A DNA stretch of 64,000 bases, taken from positions 186,001 to 250,000 of the forward strand of contig CAWGGX010000006.1 of the NCBI GenBank assembly GCA_963822215.1. The letters are read 5' to 3'. The notes under the pieces are model-generated. The model did not search any database. It was not told the origin of the DNA and saw only the letters and a program-made list of their open reading frames with translations. The translations under genes and the position numbers were made by a program. Origin of the DNA: Roseiarcus sp963822215 (GTDB taxonomy: Bacteria; Pseudomonadota; Alphaproteobacteria; Rhizobiales; Beijerinckiaceae). Of this stretch, positions 40,737 to 50,585 are shown in pieces (position 1 is the stretch's first letter; the number at the start of each line of letters is the position of its first letter).

Positions 40737-42236
40737 TTCATTCGGCATCTCGCAGAACTGCCCGATGAATGCGAAGTTCTTCGCGCCTTCTGGAACGACT
40801 TCGGGTCGATCCAAGCAGTTTCGCACCATCCAGACGCTGTTCGCATAGGGCAAGCAGCAGGGGATGCATTCGCATTCCGCCTCGATCTGGGGGAGATGCT
40901 TGTCGAACCCCAGCTGACGGACCGTTTCGGTCAGAATTTCCTTTCCGGTATAGTCCCACATCGGCCTGCCTTCCACCGGAACCTCAGGACAAATGCTGTA
41001 GCCCCACACGACCGACACGTTATCGGGCTGATCGAGGAAATGAGGCTTCGGGCAAGGCGCAATCGTAATCAGCCAGGGATAATCGGCCAAGGTTATGAGA
41101 CCCGCCCGAGTCGCATCCACTTTGGTGAGCCTCGAGAGGCAATTGGGAAATGTCGCGCCATAAGCGGTGATTGTGAACGTAACCCATGGCAAGTGACTTC
41201 CGGGCTCCCCCGGTGCGCCCGCTACGTCTGATCCGGTTCCGTCGCGGGGCGGAAAGAACTTCAGCGGACGACCGAATTCGGGATGGCGTCCGACGATCTT
41301 CTCCCACAACGTCGGGCTCGCGGCCGCGTGAGGCGGCATTCCCGGAGCTCTGTCCCACCCGCCGACTGTCATGTCGGCGACTTGCGATCCGAGCGTCATC
41401 AGGACGACGTCCCGGTTGTCCTCACCATGAGCGACAGAGATCTCCTCGTGTCCCGCCGGGCGCTTGACCCATATCTTCGTGACGGCGGAACCGCCCCGGA
41501 CCGGATCGATGGAGACGTCTTCGACGACCGCATTCGGGTCGAAATGGACTCGCTGCGCCTTCAGCCAGTCGCAAACCGGGCGCGCCACCGAGTCGTTCTG
41601 GTTCATACGCATGCGCCAGATGGTCGTCATGTCCATGACGTCGGGCACGACGTGAAGGAATCGCAAGAGGTACCGCCGCATCTCGATCACGCTGTGGTCC
41701 CGCCGCGGGCCCATCATCGTCGACCAGGCGACCCAGAACTCGGAATTGTAGAAATCCTCCGAGAACCGCCAGCGTCCCCAGTTTTCGATCGACTTGTCGT
41801 CGAGGGTCGATTCCCGCCGGAGCATGAGCCACAGCAACTTGAGGCTGTCGCGAAACTTGACGCCAAAATGTCTCGACGATTTCGGTTTTTGCGTTTTGTC
41901 CAGAAGTCGGGCGCCATCCTGGTAGGGGTAGCGGCGGTTGAAGTCGTGAACGTCTTCGTCGAGGCTCTGGTTGGGGTCGCTCACCGAAGAGAAGTGCGAG
42001 AAGAGTTCGTAGGCGCAGCGGTACTCTCGCTCCATGATACGCGTCGCAGGCAGGATGTAAGCCCTGCGCGGCTGCCCCGCATGGCCCTCCTCCTTCCCGT
42101 CCGCGATCATCGCGCCGCCGAGCTTCGACTCGGCCTCGTAAATGGTGATGTCGTCAGGCTCGATGTCTGTATCCTGGAGGAGATAGACCGCGGTCGCGAG
42201 CGATGCGATCCCCGAGCCAACAATATAAGCCTTCAT
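40737..42236 (-). pseudogene. ohyA: Oleate hydratase, 5' part (500 codons), truncated by IS91-like element
   Basis: Starts MKAYIVGSGIASLATAVYLLQD, with the FAD-binding glycines, and continues with family segments such as ESKLGGAMIADG, NRRYPYQDGARLL, and PCCLPYANSVWMVRNC. It is a normal oleate hydratase (FAD-dependent addition of water to unsaturated fatty acids) up to FIGQFCEMPNE, where the IS91-like element begins; the next 25 codons to the stop at 40659 come from the element. The missing C-terminus is at 35930-36079. OhyA C-termini contribute to membrane binding, so the truncated protein may be partly folded but is probably not fully functional. Confidence 0.88.
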
Positions 42237-42516
42237 GGCTGTGGCTCCCTGGTTCTCAAACGCTCAACACATAGCGCCGACCGGCGACCGACGACTTGAT
42301 CCTGCACAAATTCGTCGTGAAAATTTATTCCTGATCGCGGGCGTTATGGGCTTTCTTTCGGGCCCGCCAATGGCCGTGGGCCGGCGCCCCGCGCTTAGGG
42401 CGGATTCTGCCCGTTCAATATGCGGTCGTGGAACGGCCGGCGTCCGCTCTTTTCGATCCTCTCCGCTCGGGCGCCAGGCGTTTGATTTTTTCCGCTCGAT
42501 CTGAAGAATAGGCCGC
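42237..42516. promoter_or_regulatory. Divergent region between oleate hydratase and oxygenase genes
   Basis: A 280-base gap that must hold both promoters. 42467-42513 recurs at 30302-30350 in front of the decayed copy of the oxygenase gene, so this leader was duplicated with it. An AT-rich patch (GTGAAAATTTATTCCTGATC near 42320-42340) is the only candidate promoter area; no clear -35/-10 pair was identified. Confidence 0.35.
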
Positions 42517-43482
42517 ATGACCGATAAGCTCCCGATCATCGATCTCGCGCCCCTCAGCGAGGGCGAGGCAGGGCTTGAGAGGGTCGCCGGGGCGATCGGC
42601 GCCGCCTGCCGTGACGTCGGCTTCTTCTACGTCGTCAACCACGGCGTGAAGCGCGACCTGATGGACGACGCCTTCGCCGAGGCGCGGCGCTTCTTCGCCC
42701 TGCCGCTCGCCGACAAGGAGGCGATCGCGATGCGGATCGTCGGCGGCAACCGGGGCTATTCCGCGTTGCTCGGCGAGGCGCTCGACCCGACGCGAGGCCC
42801 CGACCTGAAGGAGGCGTTCAACATCGGGTTCGACCTTGCGCCCGACGATCCCGAACTCCTCGCCGGCACACCGTTTCGCGCGCTGAACGCCTGGCCGGCG
42901 GCCCGTGGCTTCCGCAAGACGATGCTCGCCTATTTCGACGCCTGCGCCGCGCTCGGCCTCCGCATTCATCGCGCTTTCGCCCGCGATCTCGGCCTGCCGC
43001 TTGGATTTTTCGACGACAAGTTCGACCGACCGATGGCGACCCTGCGGCTCCTGCGCTATCCGGCGGCGCCGAACCAAAGCGACGCGGACGTCGGCGCCGG
43101 CGTCCACACCGATTACGGCAACATCACTTTGCTCGCCACCGACGATGTCGGCGGATTGCAGGCGCGACGGCGCGACGGCCGCTGGATCGACGCGCCGCCG
43201 CTCACTGGCGCGTTCGTGGTCAACATCGGCGACTGCCTGATGCGCTGGACCAACGACATTTACGTCTCGACGCCGCACCGGGTGATCAACACGAGCCCGC
43301 GCGAGCGCTATTCGATCGCCTTCTTCTTCGACCCCAATCCGGACGCCGAGGTCGCGGCGATTCCCTCATACTTGACCGAGGGCGCGCCCAAATACCCGCC
43401 GATCCTGGCGGCGGACTATCTGAAGCAGCGTCTCGACGCCACGTATCTGGAGCGGCGGATCGAGCCCGAGGGGTCGAAATAG
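42517..43482 (+). CDS. 2-oxoglutarate/Fe(II)-dependent oxygenase (isopenicillin N synthase-like)
   Basis: A 321-residue enzyme of the IPNS-like family. The N-terminal DIOX_N part has GFFYVVNHGVKRDLMDDAF (about 34-52). The catalytic double-stranded beta-helix has the iron triad H-T-D (GVHTDYGNITLL, about 196) and PHRVIN (about 253), and the 2-oxoglutarate Arg in ERYSIAFFF (about 265). Such enzymes hydroxylate or oxidise small molecules. The substrate is unknown. ATG 42517 follows a GAAGAATAGG stretch. A decayed copy of its 5' part lies at 30300-30570. Confidence 0.9.
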   Translation: MTDKLPIIDLAPLSEGEAGLERVAGAIGAACRDVGFFYVVNHGVKRDLMDDAFAEARRFFALPLADKEAIAMRIVGGNRGYSALLGEALDPTRGPDLKEAFNIGFDLAPDDPELLAGTPFRALNAWPAARGFRKTMLAYFDACAALGLRIHRAFARDLGLPLGFFDDKFDRPMATLRLLRYPAAPNQSDADVGAGVHTDYGNITLLATDDVGGLQARRRDGRWIDAPPLTGAFVVNIGDCLMRWTNDIYVSTPHRVINTSPRERYSIAFFFDPNPDAEVAAIPSYLTEGAPKYPPILAADYLKQRLDATYLERRIEPEGSK

Positions 43483-43584
43483 ACGAGCGAGACTCCCCCG
43501 ACGCCTTTTTGCCGCTTCCCTGTTTTGGCGCTTTTCCTCCTGTTCCGTTCCCGTTATTTCAACTAATTATCTATGTCTATTGTC

Positions 43585-43782
43585 AGTAACTCCCCAGGGG
43601 GCCCGGCCTTCGGCGGCCTCCCCACCACCGTCCTTCGGACGGTCCCCCTCCCCCGCGCTGACGCGCAGGGGAGGAAAGGCGCCGACGCGTTTCCTCCCCC
43701 GTGGTGCGTTAGCGAAACGGGGGAGGGGGACCACCCGAAGGGTGGTGGTGGGGGCGCGCCGCAAGGCGGCTTGGCAGTTACT
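43585..43782. repeat. Long imperfect palindrome (hairpin repeat)
   Basis: AGTAACT (43585-43591) pairs with AGTTACT (43776-43782) at the outside. Inside, 43621-43654 and 43719-43753 are near-perfect inverted arms (CCCACCACC through CCCTCCCCC), and GGGGAGGAAA pairs with TTTCCTCCCC around 43667-43701. The nearly 200-base structure encodes nothing and resembles the mobile palindromes found between genes in this group. Confidence 0.75.
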
Positions 43783-43877
43783 ATTGTCCGCGAAATTCTG
43801 CGCACGGTATTGATAATACTATAGTTTCTGGCCATGTCCTTCGCCACCAGCAGGCGCCGCGCCTGTTAAATTCCCTC

Positions 43878-44004
43878 CTAGGAGCCTGTCCAAGAAATGC
43901 AAAAAACGGTCCTCTTGCTCAATATATCGTGGCCACCGTAGCGGTGTAGACACAATATATTGATCAATTTTCGTCAAATAGCGATTATCTGGACAGGCTC
44001 CTAG
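43878..44004. mobile_element. MITE-like element (127 bp)
   Basis: Perfect 15-base terminal inverted repeats, CTAGGAGCCTGTCCA (43878-43892) and TGGACAGGCTCCTAG (43990-44004), flank a 97-base AT-rich centre with no gene, much richer in A+T than its surroundings. The CTAG at both ends could be a target duplication. No transposase with these ends occurs in the window. Confidence 0.78.
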
Positions 44005-44336
44005 AGCGCGATGACTTAAAGTTCGAGCTTATTCTCACGATCCTCGGACCCGTCAGTCGGGCGCCAGTTTATCATATATGATTTGTATAATCACCAACGC
44101 TCAACAGGATTTTGTGACAGTTTTGTGCGCTTATCTCCTTGATAAGATGGAGACGCTGCCGAGACTGCACCAACCATATCGAAGACCACTGCCTGGGGTG
44201 AGAAGGGCAGCCGCTCGCCCCTCGTCCTTCCACCTTGGGCGCCGCTGGGCGTATGAGCGGCCGGACGAAGGGACGCCCGCAATTCGTTCAAAAGCCAGCC
44301 GGCTCTAGCAGGGTACTGGGAAGTCTCGTCGGCCCG
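44005..44336. other. Gap downstream of the core operon
   Basis: Between the MITE and the methyltransferase stop there is no convincing gene. An AT-rich patch (TTATCATATATGATTTGTATAA near 44070-44092) stands out. Short frames at 44078-44308 and on the opposite strand lack homology and ribosome binding sites. Confidence 0.4.
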
Positions 44337-44993
44337 TCACGCCCTGAACCGGAACACACCCGTCCGCTTGATCTCGGAGTTTTCGAGCGCTTGCGTCACC
44401 GGCACGTCATATTCGGCGACGCATTCCAGCAAGTCGAGCGCGAGATAGGTCCTGCCGGGGTCGCCGAGGAGTACGGTCGCGCCGCGCCGGGAGAGCGCCG
44501 CGAGCCAGTCCGTCACCGCCTCCGCCATGTCCTTCTCGTAGGCCGTATCGCCGGCCAGCACGACGTCCCAGCCCTCGTCAGCCCCGGTCAGGTCCTCGAG
44601 CCGGGCGGTCACCGCCACCCGGTTGCCGGCGGCGTTGGCTTCGATGGCCGCGATGGCGAAGCTGTCGATGTCGGAAGCCTCGACCGAAGCCGCGCCGGCA
44701 AGCGCCGCGGCGATGGCGACAAGGCCGGACCCCGAGGCGAAATCGAACGTGCGCCGGCCGCGGACAATCTCGGGATGGTCGAGAACGTAGCGGGCGAGCG
44801 CCTGCCCGCCCGCCCAGGCGAAGGCCCAGAACGGCGGCGGCAGGGTCAAATCGCCGCGCGCTTCCCCCGTGTTCTTCCAGATCAGCACCGGGTCGTCTGC
44901 GAGCCAAAGCCGCAGCTCCGGGACGAGCGGGGGCGCGAGACAACGCGTGTTGTCGAGGATGAACGCGCGCCGGGACGCTTCGGCCTCGCTCAT
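44337..44993 (-). CDS. Class I SAM-dependent methyltransferase (PrmA/ETFB-KMT-like)
   Basis: A 218-residue methyltransferase. PPPFWAFAWAGGQALARYV (about 50-68) and TFDFASGSGLVAIAAAL (about 82-98, motif I) resemble the family that trimethylates electron-transfer flavoprotein or ribosomal protein lysines, and the late LAGDTAYEKDM segment matches motif IV. The substrate here is not known. It overlaps the UPF0262 gene by 4 bases and is the last gene of the hisD operon. Confidence 0.85.
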   Translation of the reverse strand: MSEAEASRRAFILDNTRCLAPPLVPELRLWLADDPVLIWKNTGEARGDLTLPPPFWAFAWAGGQALARYVLDHPEIVRGRRTFDFASGSGLVAIAAALAGAASVEASDIDSFAIAAIEANAAGNRVAVTARLEDLTGADEGWDVVLAGDTAYEKDMAEAVTDWLAALSRRGATVLLGDPGRTYLALDLLECVAEYDVPVTQALENSEIKRTGVFRFRA

Positions 44994-45474
44994 ATCTTCC
45001 AGCGCAGGGTGGAGATGAGGGTGAACAGGCGCCGCGCGGTATTCTGGTCGATGATCACCTTCTCGTTGAGGCGTTGGGCCATCAGGTCGGCGCCGTCGTT
45101 GTGCAGTTTGGTGCGCTCACGGTCGATCGCCTCGATCTGGCGGGGGCTCGCGGTGCGGATCGCGGAATAATAGCTCTCGCAGATCAGGAAATAGTCCCTG
45201 AGCAGCGCCCGGAACGGGGTCATCGAGACGATGATCGACACCGCCTGCTCGCCGTCGGACGTCCTCACGTCGAAGGTGAACTTCAATTCCTCCTGCGAGA
45301 TCGTCATCGTATAGGGGCCGTCGTCGCGCCCAGGCACGGCGAACGCGTTCTCCTCGACGAGATCGAAAATCGCCACCCCGCGCTCGTGGTCGGCCTCGAT
45401 CAACCCACGCGGAATCGTGTCCTCGTCGAGAAAGACGTCGCTCAGCCGGTCGCGACGATCCTCGTTGTTTGCGC

Positions 45475-45478
<4 letters not shown>
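44990..45478 (-). CDS. UPF0262 family protein
   Basis: A 162-residue protein of the UPF0262 family, found almost only in Alphaproteobacteria, usually just downstream of hisD. Characteristic parts are LIEADHERGVAIFDL, PGRDDGPYTMTIS and FRALLRDYFLICESYY. Its function is unknown. It overlaps hisD and the methyltransferase gene by 4 bases each, so the three are co-translated. Confidence 0.92.
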
Positions 45479-46779
<1,301 letters not shown>

Positions 46780-46780
46780 C

Positions 46781-47236
46781 TTACACCATGGCCGGATCGG
46801 ATAGCGCGTGGCCCAGACAACTCTCGGCCGGCGCGCGAAGCTCGAGGTCGCAAAGTTCGACCTCAACGCATTCGACCTCGAGGCGCACCAGCGCCCCGTC
46901 GGCGAAGGCAAGCACGATCATCCCCGCCGGGGGGTCGGTCTTCTGGAACGTCATCGCCAACAGGTTGAGAACCTTCTGCGTGTCCGGGTTCGCGAGACCG
47001 AGCTGCGCGACCTTCAGCACGCGGTCAAACCGCAGGACGCAGGACACGCGCTCGGCCGGCCCCGTTTTCGCTCCGACCCAGTCGAAGCGCATACCGGCGA
47101 CGACGAACCGGTGTTGTCTTGGCAGCCAGACAATGTCCGAGCGCTTCACACAGGTGTTCTGCGTATGCGCCGAAATGACGTCGAGACCTTCGCGGTCGAG
47201 CGCGATCAGCCGCAGTCTGTCGGCGACCTTTGTCAT
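46781..47236 (-). CDS. DUF2948 family protein
   Basis: A 151-residue protein of unknown function conserved beside murA and hisD in Alphaproteobacteria (DUF2948). It begins MTKVADRLRLIALDREGL and contains FVVAGMRFDW and a C-terminal acidic strand (VRLEVECVEVELCDLE). ATG 47236 is 5 bases after the murA stop region (murA ends at 47241), giving tight coupling. The frame upstream of 47236 lies inside murA. Confidence 0.92.
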   Translation of the reverse strand: MTKVADRLRLIALDREGLDVISAHTQNTCVKRSDIVWLPRQHRFVVAGMRFDWVGAKTGPAERVSCVLRFDRVLKVAQLGLANPDTQKVLNLLAMTFQKTDPPAGMIVLAFADGALVRLEVECVEVELCDLELRAPAESCLGHALSDPAMV

Positions 47237-47240
47237 CCGC

Positions 47241-48530
47241 TCAACCCACGATCCGGGTGATGTCCGCGCCGCAGGCGCCAAGCTTCTCCTCCAGCCGCTC
47301 GAAGCCGCGATCGAGATGGTAGACGCGATTGACCACGGTTTCGCCTTCGGCCGCGAGGCCGGCGATCACCAGCGAAACGGAGGCGCGCAGATCCGTCGCC
47401 ATCACCTGCGCGCCGCGCAGGCGCTCGACGCCTTCGACGATCGCCGTCTCGCCATCGAGCCGGATGTGCGCGCCGAGCCGGGCGAGCTCCTGCACATGCA
47501 TGAACCGGTTCTCGAAAATGGTTTCCGTGATGCGCGACGTGCCGCGGGCGCGCGTCATCAGCGCCATGAACTGGGCCTGAAGGTCGGTCGGAAAACCCGG
47601 GAACGGCGCCGTCTCGACATCAACCGCCTGAATGCCAGCGCCGTTGCGGCGGACCCGCACGCCGCGATTGTCGCTGCTGACGGTCGCGCCGGCCTGCTCC
47701 AGAACGTCGAACGCGGTCTCGAGCAGATCCTCTCCGACGCCTTCGAGCAGCACGTCGCCGCCGGTCATCGCGACGGCGGTGGCGTAGGTGCCCGCCTCGA
47801 TCCGGTCGGGCAGCACGCGGTGATGCGCGCCGTTGAGCCGCGGGACGCCGACGATCTCGATCGTCGGGGTTCCCGCGCCGCGGATTCGCGCGCCCATCTT
47901 GTTGAGGCAATCGGCGACGTCGATGATCTCGGGCTCTCGGGCCGCGTTGGTGACGCGGGTGGCGCCATGCGCCATCGAGGCGGCCATCATCGCGACATGC
48001 GTCCCGCCGACCGTCACCTTGGGAAAGTCGATCTCGCCGCCGACGAGCCCCTTCGGCGCTCGGGCGACCGCGTAGCCCGCGTCGATGTCTATCGACGCGC
48101 CGAGTTTCGTGAGCGCCATCAGGAGAAGATCGACCGGACGGGTGCCGATCGCGCAGCCGCCCGGCAGCGACACCCGCGCCTCGCCGATACGGGCGATGAG
48201 CGGCGCGATCACCCAGAAGCTCGCGCGCATGCGCGACACGAGCTCGTAGGGGGCGGTCGTATCGACGATCGTCCGCGCCCTCAAGTGCGCCGTCTGTCCG
48301 GTGGCCGCCTCCTCGCCGGCGCGCTTGCCGTCGATCGAATAATCGACGCCGTGGTTGCCGAGGATCCGCGCAAGCTGATTGACGTCGGCAAGGCGCGGCA
48401 AGTTCTCCAGCGTCAGGGTCTGGTCGGTGAGCAGAGAGGCGATCATGAGCGGCAGCGCGGCGTTCTTGGCGCCCGAAATCGGAATGACCCCGTTGAGCTG
48501 AGCCCCGCCGCGAATTTGAATCCGATCCAT
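47241..48530 (-). CDS. murA: UDP-N-acetylglucosamine 1-carboxyvinyltransferase
   Basis: A 429-residue MurA, which transfers enolpyruvate from PEP to UDP-GlcNAc, the first committed murein step and target of fosfomycin. K22-N23 (ISGAKNAALP) and the catalytic Cys (C126 in SLPGGCAIGTRP) are present, so a fosfomycin-resistant Cys-to-Asp change is absent. Both halves of the inverted alpha/beta barrel are complete. Confidence 0.96.
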   Translation of the reverse strand: MDRIQIRGGAQLNGVIPISGAKNAALPLMIASLLTDQTLTLENLPRLADVNQLARILGNHGVDYSIDGKRAGEEAATGQTAHLRARTIVDTTAPYELVSRMRASFWVIAPLIARIGEARVSLPGGCAIGTRPVDLLLMALTKLGASIDIDAGYAVARAPKGLVGGEIDFPKVTVGGTHVAMMAASMAHGATRVTNAAREPEIIDVADCLNKMGARIRGAGTPTIEIVGVPRLNGAHHRVLPDRIEAGTYATAVAMTGGDVLLEGVGEDLLETAFDVLEQAGATVSSDNRGVRVRRNGAGIQAVDVETAPFPGFPTDLQAQFMALMTRARGTSRITETIFENRFMHVQELARLGAHIRLDGETAIVEGVERLRGAQVMATDLRASVSLVIAGLAAEGETVVNRVYHLDRGFERLEEKLGACGADITRIVG

Positions 48531-48584
48531 TCCCTGTCCTTCCGACCCCGATGCTCCCGATGAAACCGTGCGGCTTGCGCCTGA

Positions 48585-48785
48585 TCAACGATCCGCGGCG
48601 TCCTCCGAGGCCGCTGCCGGACTCCCGGCGCCGTCCGGAGCGGGCGCCTCGCCGGCCGCCGGCGCCGATTCGGCCGCACGGGACCGCTGCTGAGCCTTTC
48701 GTCGCTTCAAATTCTCTCGGAGAGAAGCGGCAAGGCGAACCCGCCGCTGGTCCCGAGCCGAGGTCCCGGCGTCGTCCGGGGTCAT
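48585..48785 (-). CDS. Small conserved basic protein, function unknown
   Basis: A 66-residue protein, N-terminal half basic and helical (RRVRLAASLRENLKRRKAQQ), C-terminal half Ala/Pro/Gly-rich. Short proteins with the RLAASLRENLKRRKAQ-type pattern recur upstream of murA in Hyphomicrobiales, as far as I recall. It lies 54 bases before murA on the same strand. No catalytic motif is seen. Confidence 0.65.
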   Translation of the reverse strand: MTPDDAGTSARDQRRVRLAASLRENLKRRKAQQRSRAAESAPAAGEAPAPDGAGSPAAASEDAADR

Positions 48786-48898
48786 GAACGTCCTTCAGAA
48801 TGCGCCGGACCGGAGCAGGCGCCGGTCGAGGGCTTGATAGGGCCAAGGGGGCCGGCGGAGCAAGCCCAAACGGGCGAAAAGAACTGGATTCTCAGGGT

Positions 48899-50569
48899 TC
48901 ATCCCGCCTTCTCGATCAGGCTCGCGGCGGCCGCGCGCGCCTCGCGGGTGACCTGCGCGCCGGCCAGCATGCGGGCGATCTCCTCGCGCCGCTCGCCCGC
49001 CGCCAGCCGCGCGACGCTGGTGACGACGCGCTCGCCCTGACCAACGTCCGTCTTCACGATCCGGTAATGGCTCTGCGCCCGGGCGGCGACCTGGGGCGCA
49101 TGGGTCACGGCGAGCACCTGCGCCCGCTGAGCCAGCCGTGCGAGCCGCTGCCCCATCGCGTCGGCGACGGCGCCGCCGACCCCGGTGTCGATCTCGTCGA
49201 ACACAAGCGTCGGAGCGGTGCCGCGCTCGGCCAGGCAGACCTTGATCGCGAGCAGGAAACGCGCCAGCTCGCCGCCCGAGGCGACCTTCATCAGCGGTCC
49301 CGGCCGCGAGCCGGGATTGGTGCACACCAGGAACTCGGCCCGATCGTAGCCACTCGGCGCGGCGAGCCCCTCGTCAGTCGTCAGCTCGACCCGGAATTCG
49401 GCGCGCTCAAGCTTCAGCGGCGGCAATTCCGCCGTGACCGCCGCCTCCAGCGCCCACGCGCTTTCCGCGCGAGCGGCGCTGAGCGCGCGGGCGCCGGCGC
49501 GATAGGCTCCGCGCGCACGTGCGACCTGGCCGTCAAGTCGCACGATCTCGTTGCGCCCGGCCTCAAGCGCAGCCAGATCGTCGGCGAATTTCTGCGCCAG
49601 CGCCGGAAGGCTGTCGATCGGCGCGCCGTACTTGCGGCTCATCGCCCGCAACGCAAACAGCCGCTCCTCGCAGCGCTCGAGCTCGAGCGGATCGAAAGCG
49701 CAGGCCTCGAGCGCCTCCTCGACCGCATGGGTCGCGCCCTCGAGCGCCTCGATCGCTTCGTCGAGCGCCTTCACGCTCGGCTCGATCAGCGCGGGCGCCT
49801 GCGGCATGCGGCGTTGCAGGCGGCGGAAAACGGAAATGAGCGTCGGCAGGACCGCCGCGTCGCCGGCGAGATGGTCTCGCGCCTCGCGGATGTCGGCGGC
49901 GACCTTCTCGCCCTGCATCATCGCCTGGCGGCGGGCGGCGAGTTCGTCCTCCTCGCCGGGCCTGACGGCGAGCTTGACGAGTTCATCGTGGGCGTGGCGG
50001 GCGAAATCGGCCTCTGATTCAGCGGTGGCGACGCGAGCGCGCTCGGCGTCGAGCGCCCGCTCGGCCTCGCGCGTCGCGCCATAGGCCTCCCGCGTCGCTT
50101 TGGCCTGCGCCTCCAGGCCGCCATAGGCGTCGACGAGCGCGCGATGGGTTGCGGAATCGGTCAGGGCCCGCTCGTCATGCTGGCCGTGGATCTCGACCAG
50201 CGAAGAGGCCAGCGCGCGCAAAGCCTGGACGCTCACGCTCTGGTCGTTGACATAGGCGCGCGTGCGTCCGTCGGCGAGCTGGACCCGCCGCAGAATGAGC
50301 TCGTCGCCGATCTCGATGTCCTGCCCTTCAAGCAGGGCGTGGGCGGCGTGTCCGGGCGGCAGCTCGAACGCCGCGGTCACCTGGCCGCGGGCCTGGCCAT
50401 GGCGGACGAGGCCGCCGTCGCCGCGCGCGCCAAGCGCAAGCGACAGCGCGTCGAGCAGGATCGATTTGCCGGCGCCCGTCTCTCCGGTCAGGATCGTCAG
50501 GCCGGTCGAGAACTCGAGATCCAGCTGATCAATCAGAACCACGTCGCGGATGGAGAGGCGCGCGAGCAT
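48899..50569 (-). CDS. recN: DNA repair protein RecN
   Basis: A 556-residue SMC-like ATPase for double-strand-break repair. Walker A is GETGAGKSILLDAL (about residue 30), the ABC signature region is KVASGGELARFLLAIK (about 448), and Walker B is TLVFDEIDTGVGG. A long central helical part (about 150-360) forms the coiled-coil. ATG 50569 is the family start; the frame upstream runs through bamD sequence. Confidence 0.95.
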   Translation of the reverse strand: MLARLSIRDVVLIDQLDLEFSTGLTILTGETGAGKSILLDALSLALGARGDGGLVRHGQARGQVTAAFELPPGHAAHALLEGQDIEIGDELILRRVQLADGRTRAYVNDQSVSVQALRALASSLVEIHGQHDERALTDSATHRALVDAYGGLEAQAKATREAYGATREAERALDAERARVATAESEADFARHAHDELVKLAVRPGEEDELAARRQAMMQGEKVAADIREARDHLAGDAAVLPTLISVFRRLQRRMPQAPALIEPSVKALDEAIEALEGATHAVEEALEACAFDPLELERCEERLFALRAMSRKYGAPIDSLPALAQKFADDLAALEAGRNEIVRLDGQVARARGAYRAGARALSAARAESAWALEAAVTAELPPLKLERAEFRVELTTDEGLAAPSGYDRAEFLVCTNPGSRPGPLMKVASGGELARFLLAIKVCLAERGTAPTLVFDEIDTGVGGAVADAMGQRLARLAQRAQVLAVTHAPQVAARAQSHYRIVKTDVGQGERVVTSVARLAAGERREEIARMLAGAQVTREARAAAASLIEKAG

Positions 50570-50585
50570 GGGCCAAAGGCTCCGC

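Larger units (their letters stand above)
36082..40738. mobile_element. IS91-like element with tyrosine recombinase gene, inserted in oleate hydratase gene
   Basis: The ends are set by the interrupted host gene: the left flank ends GTGTCTT and the right flank begins CTTCATTCGG, with CTT at both joints, giving about 4657 bases. The left end starts TTGGACTAAACCGC (36081-36094), and 13 of 14 bases recur inverted at 40638-40651. The right end also has 23-base hairpin arms (40654-40676 and 40712-40734, 21 matching). The element carries a tyrosine recombinase, an IS91-type HUH transposase and, inside the latter, a group II intron. Confidence 0.82.

Noticed and set aside
36082..40738. A prophage or integrative element because of the tyrosine recombinase
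   Set aside because: The recombinase sits next to an IS91 transposase with common ends and no phage or conjugation genes, so an IS91-like element explains it better.
44078..44308. Small gene of 76 codons after the MITE
   Set aside because: No ribosome binding site, no homology and an Arg/Pro-rich composition typical of non-coding frames.
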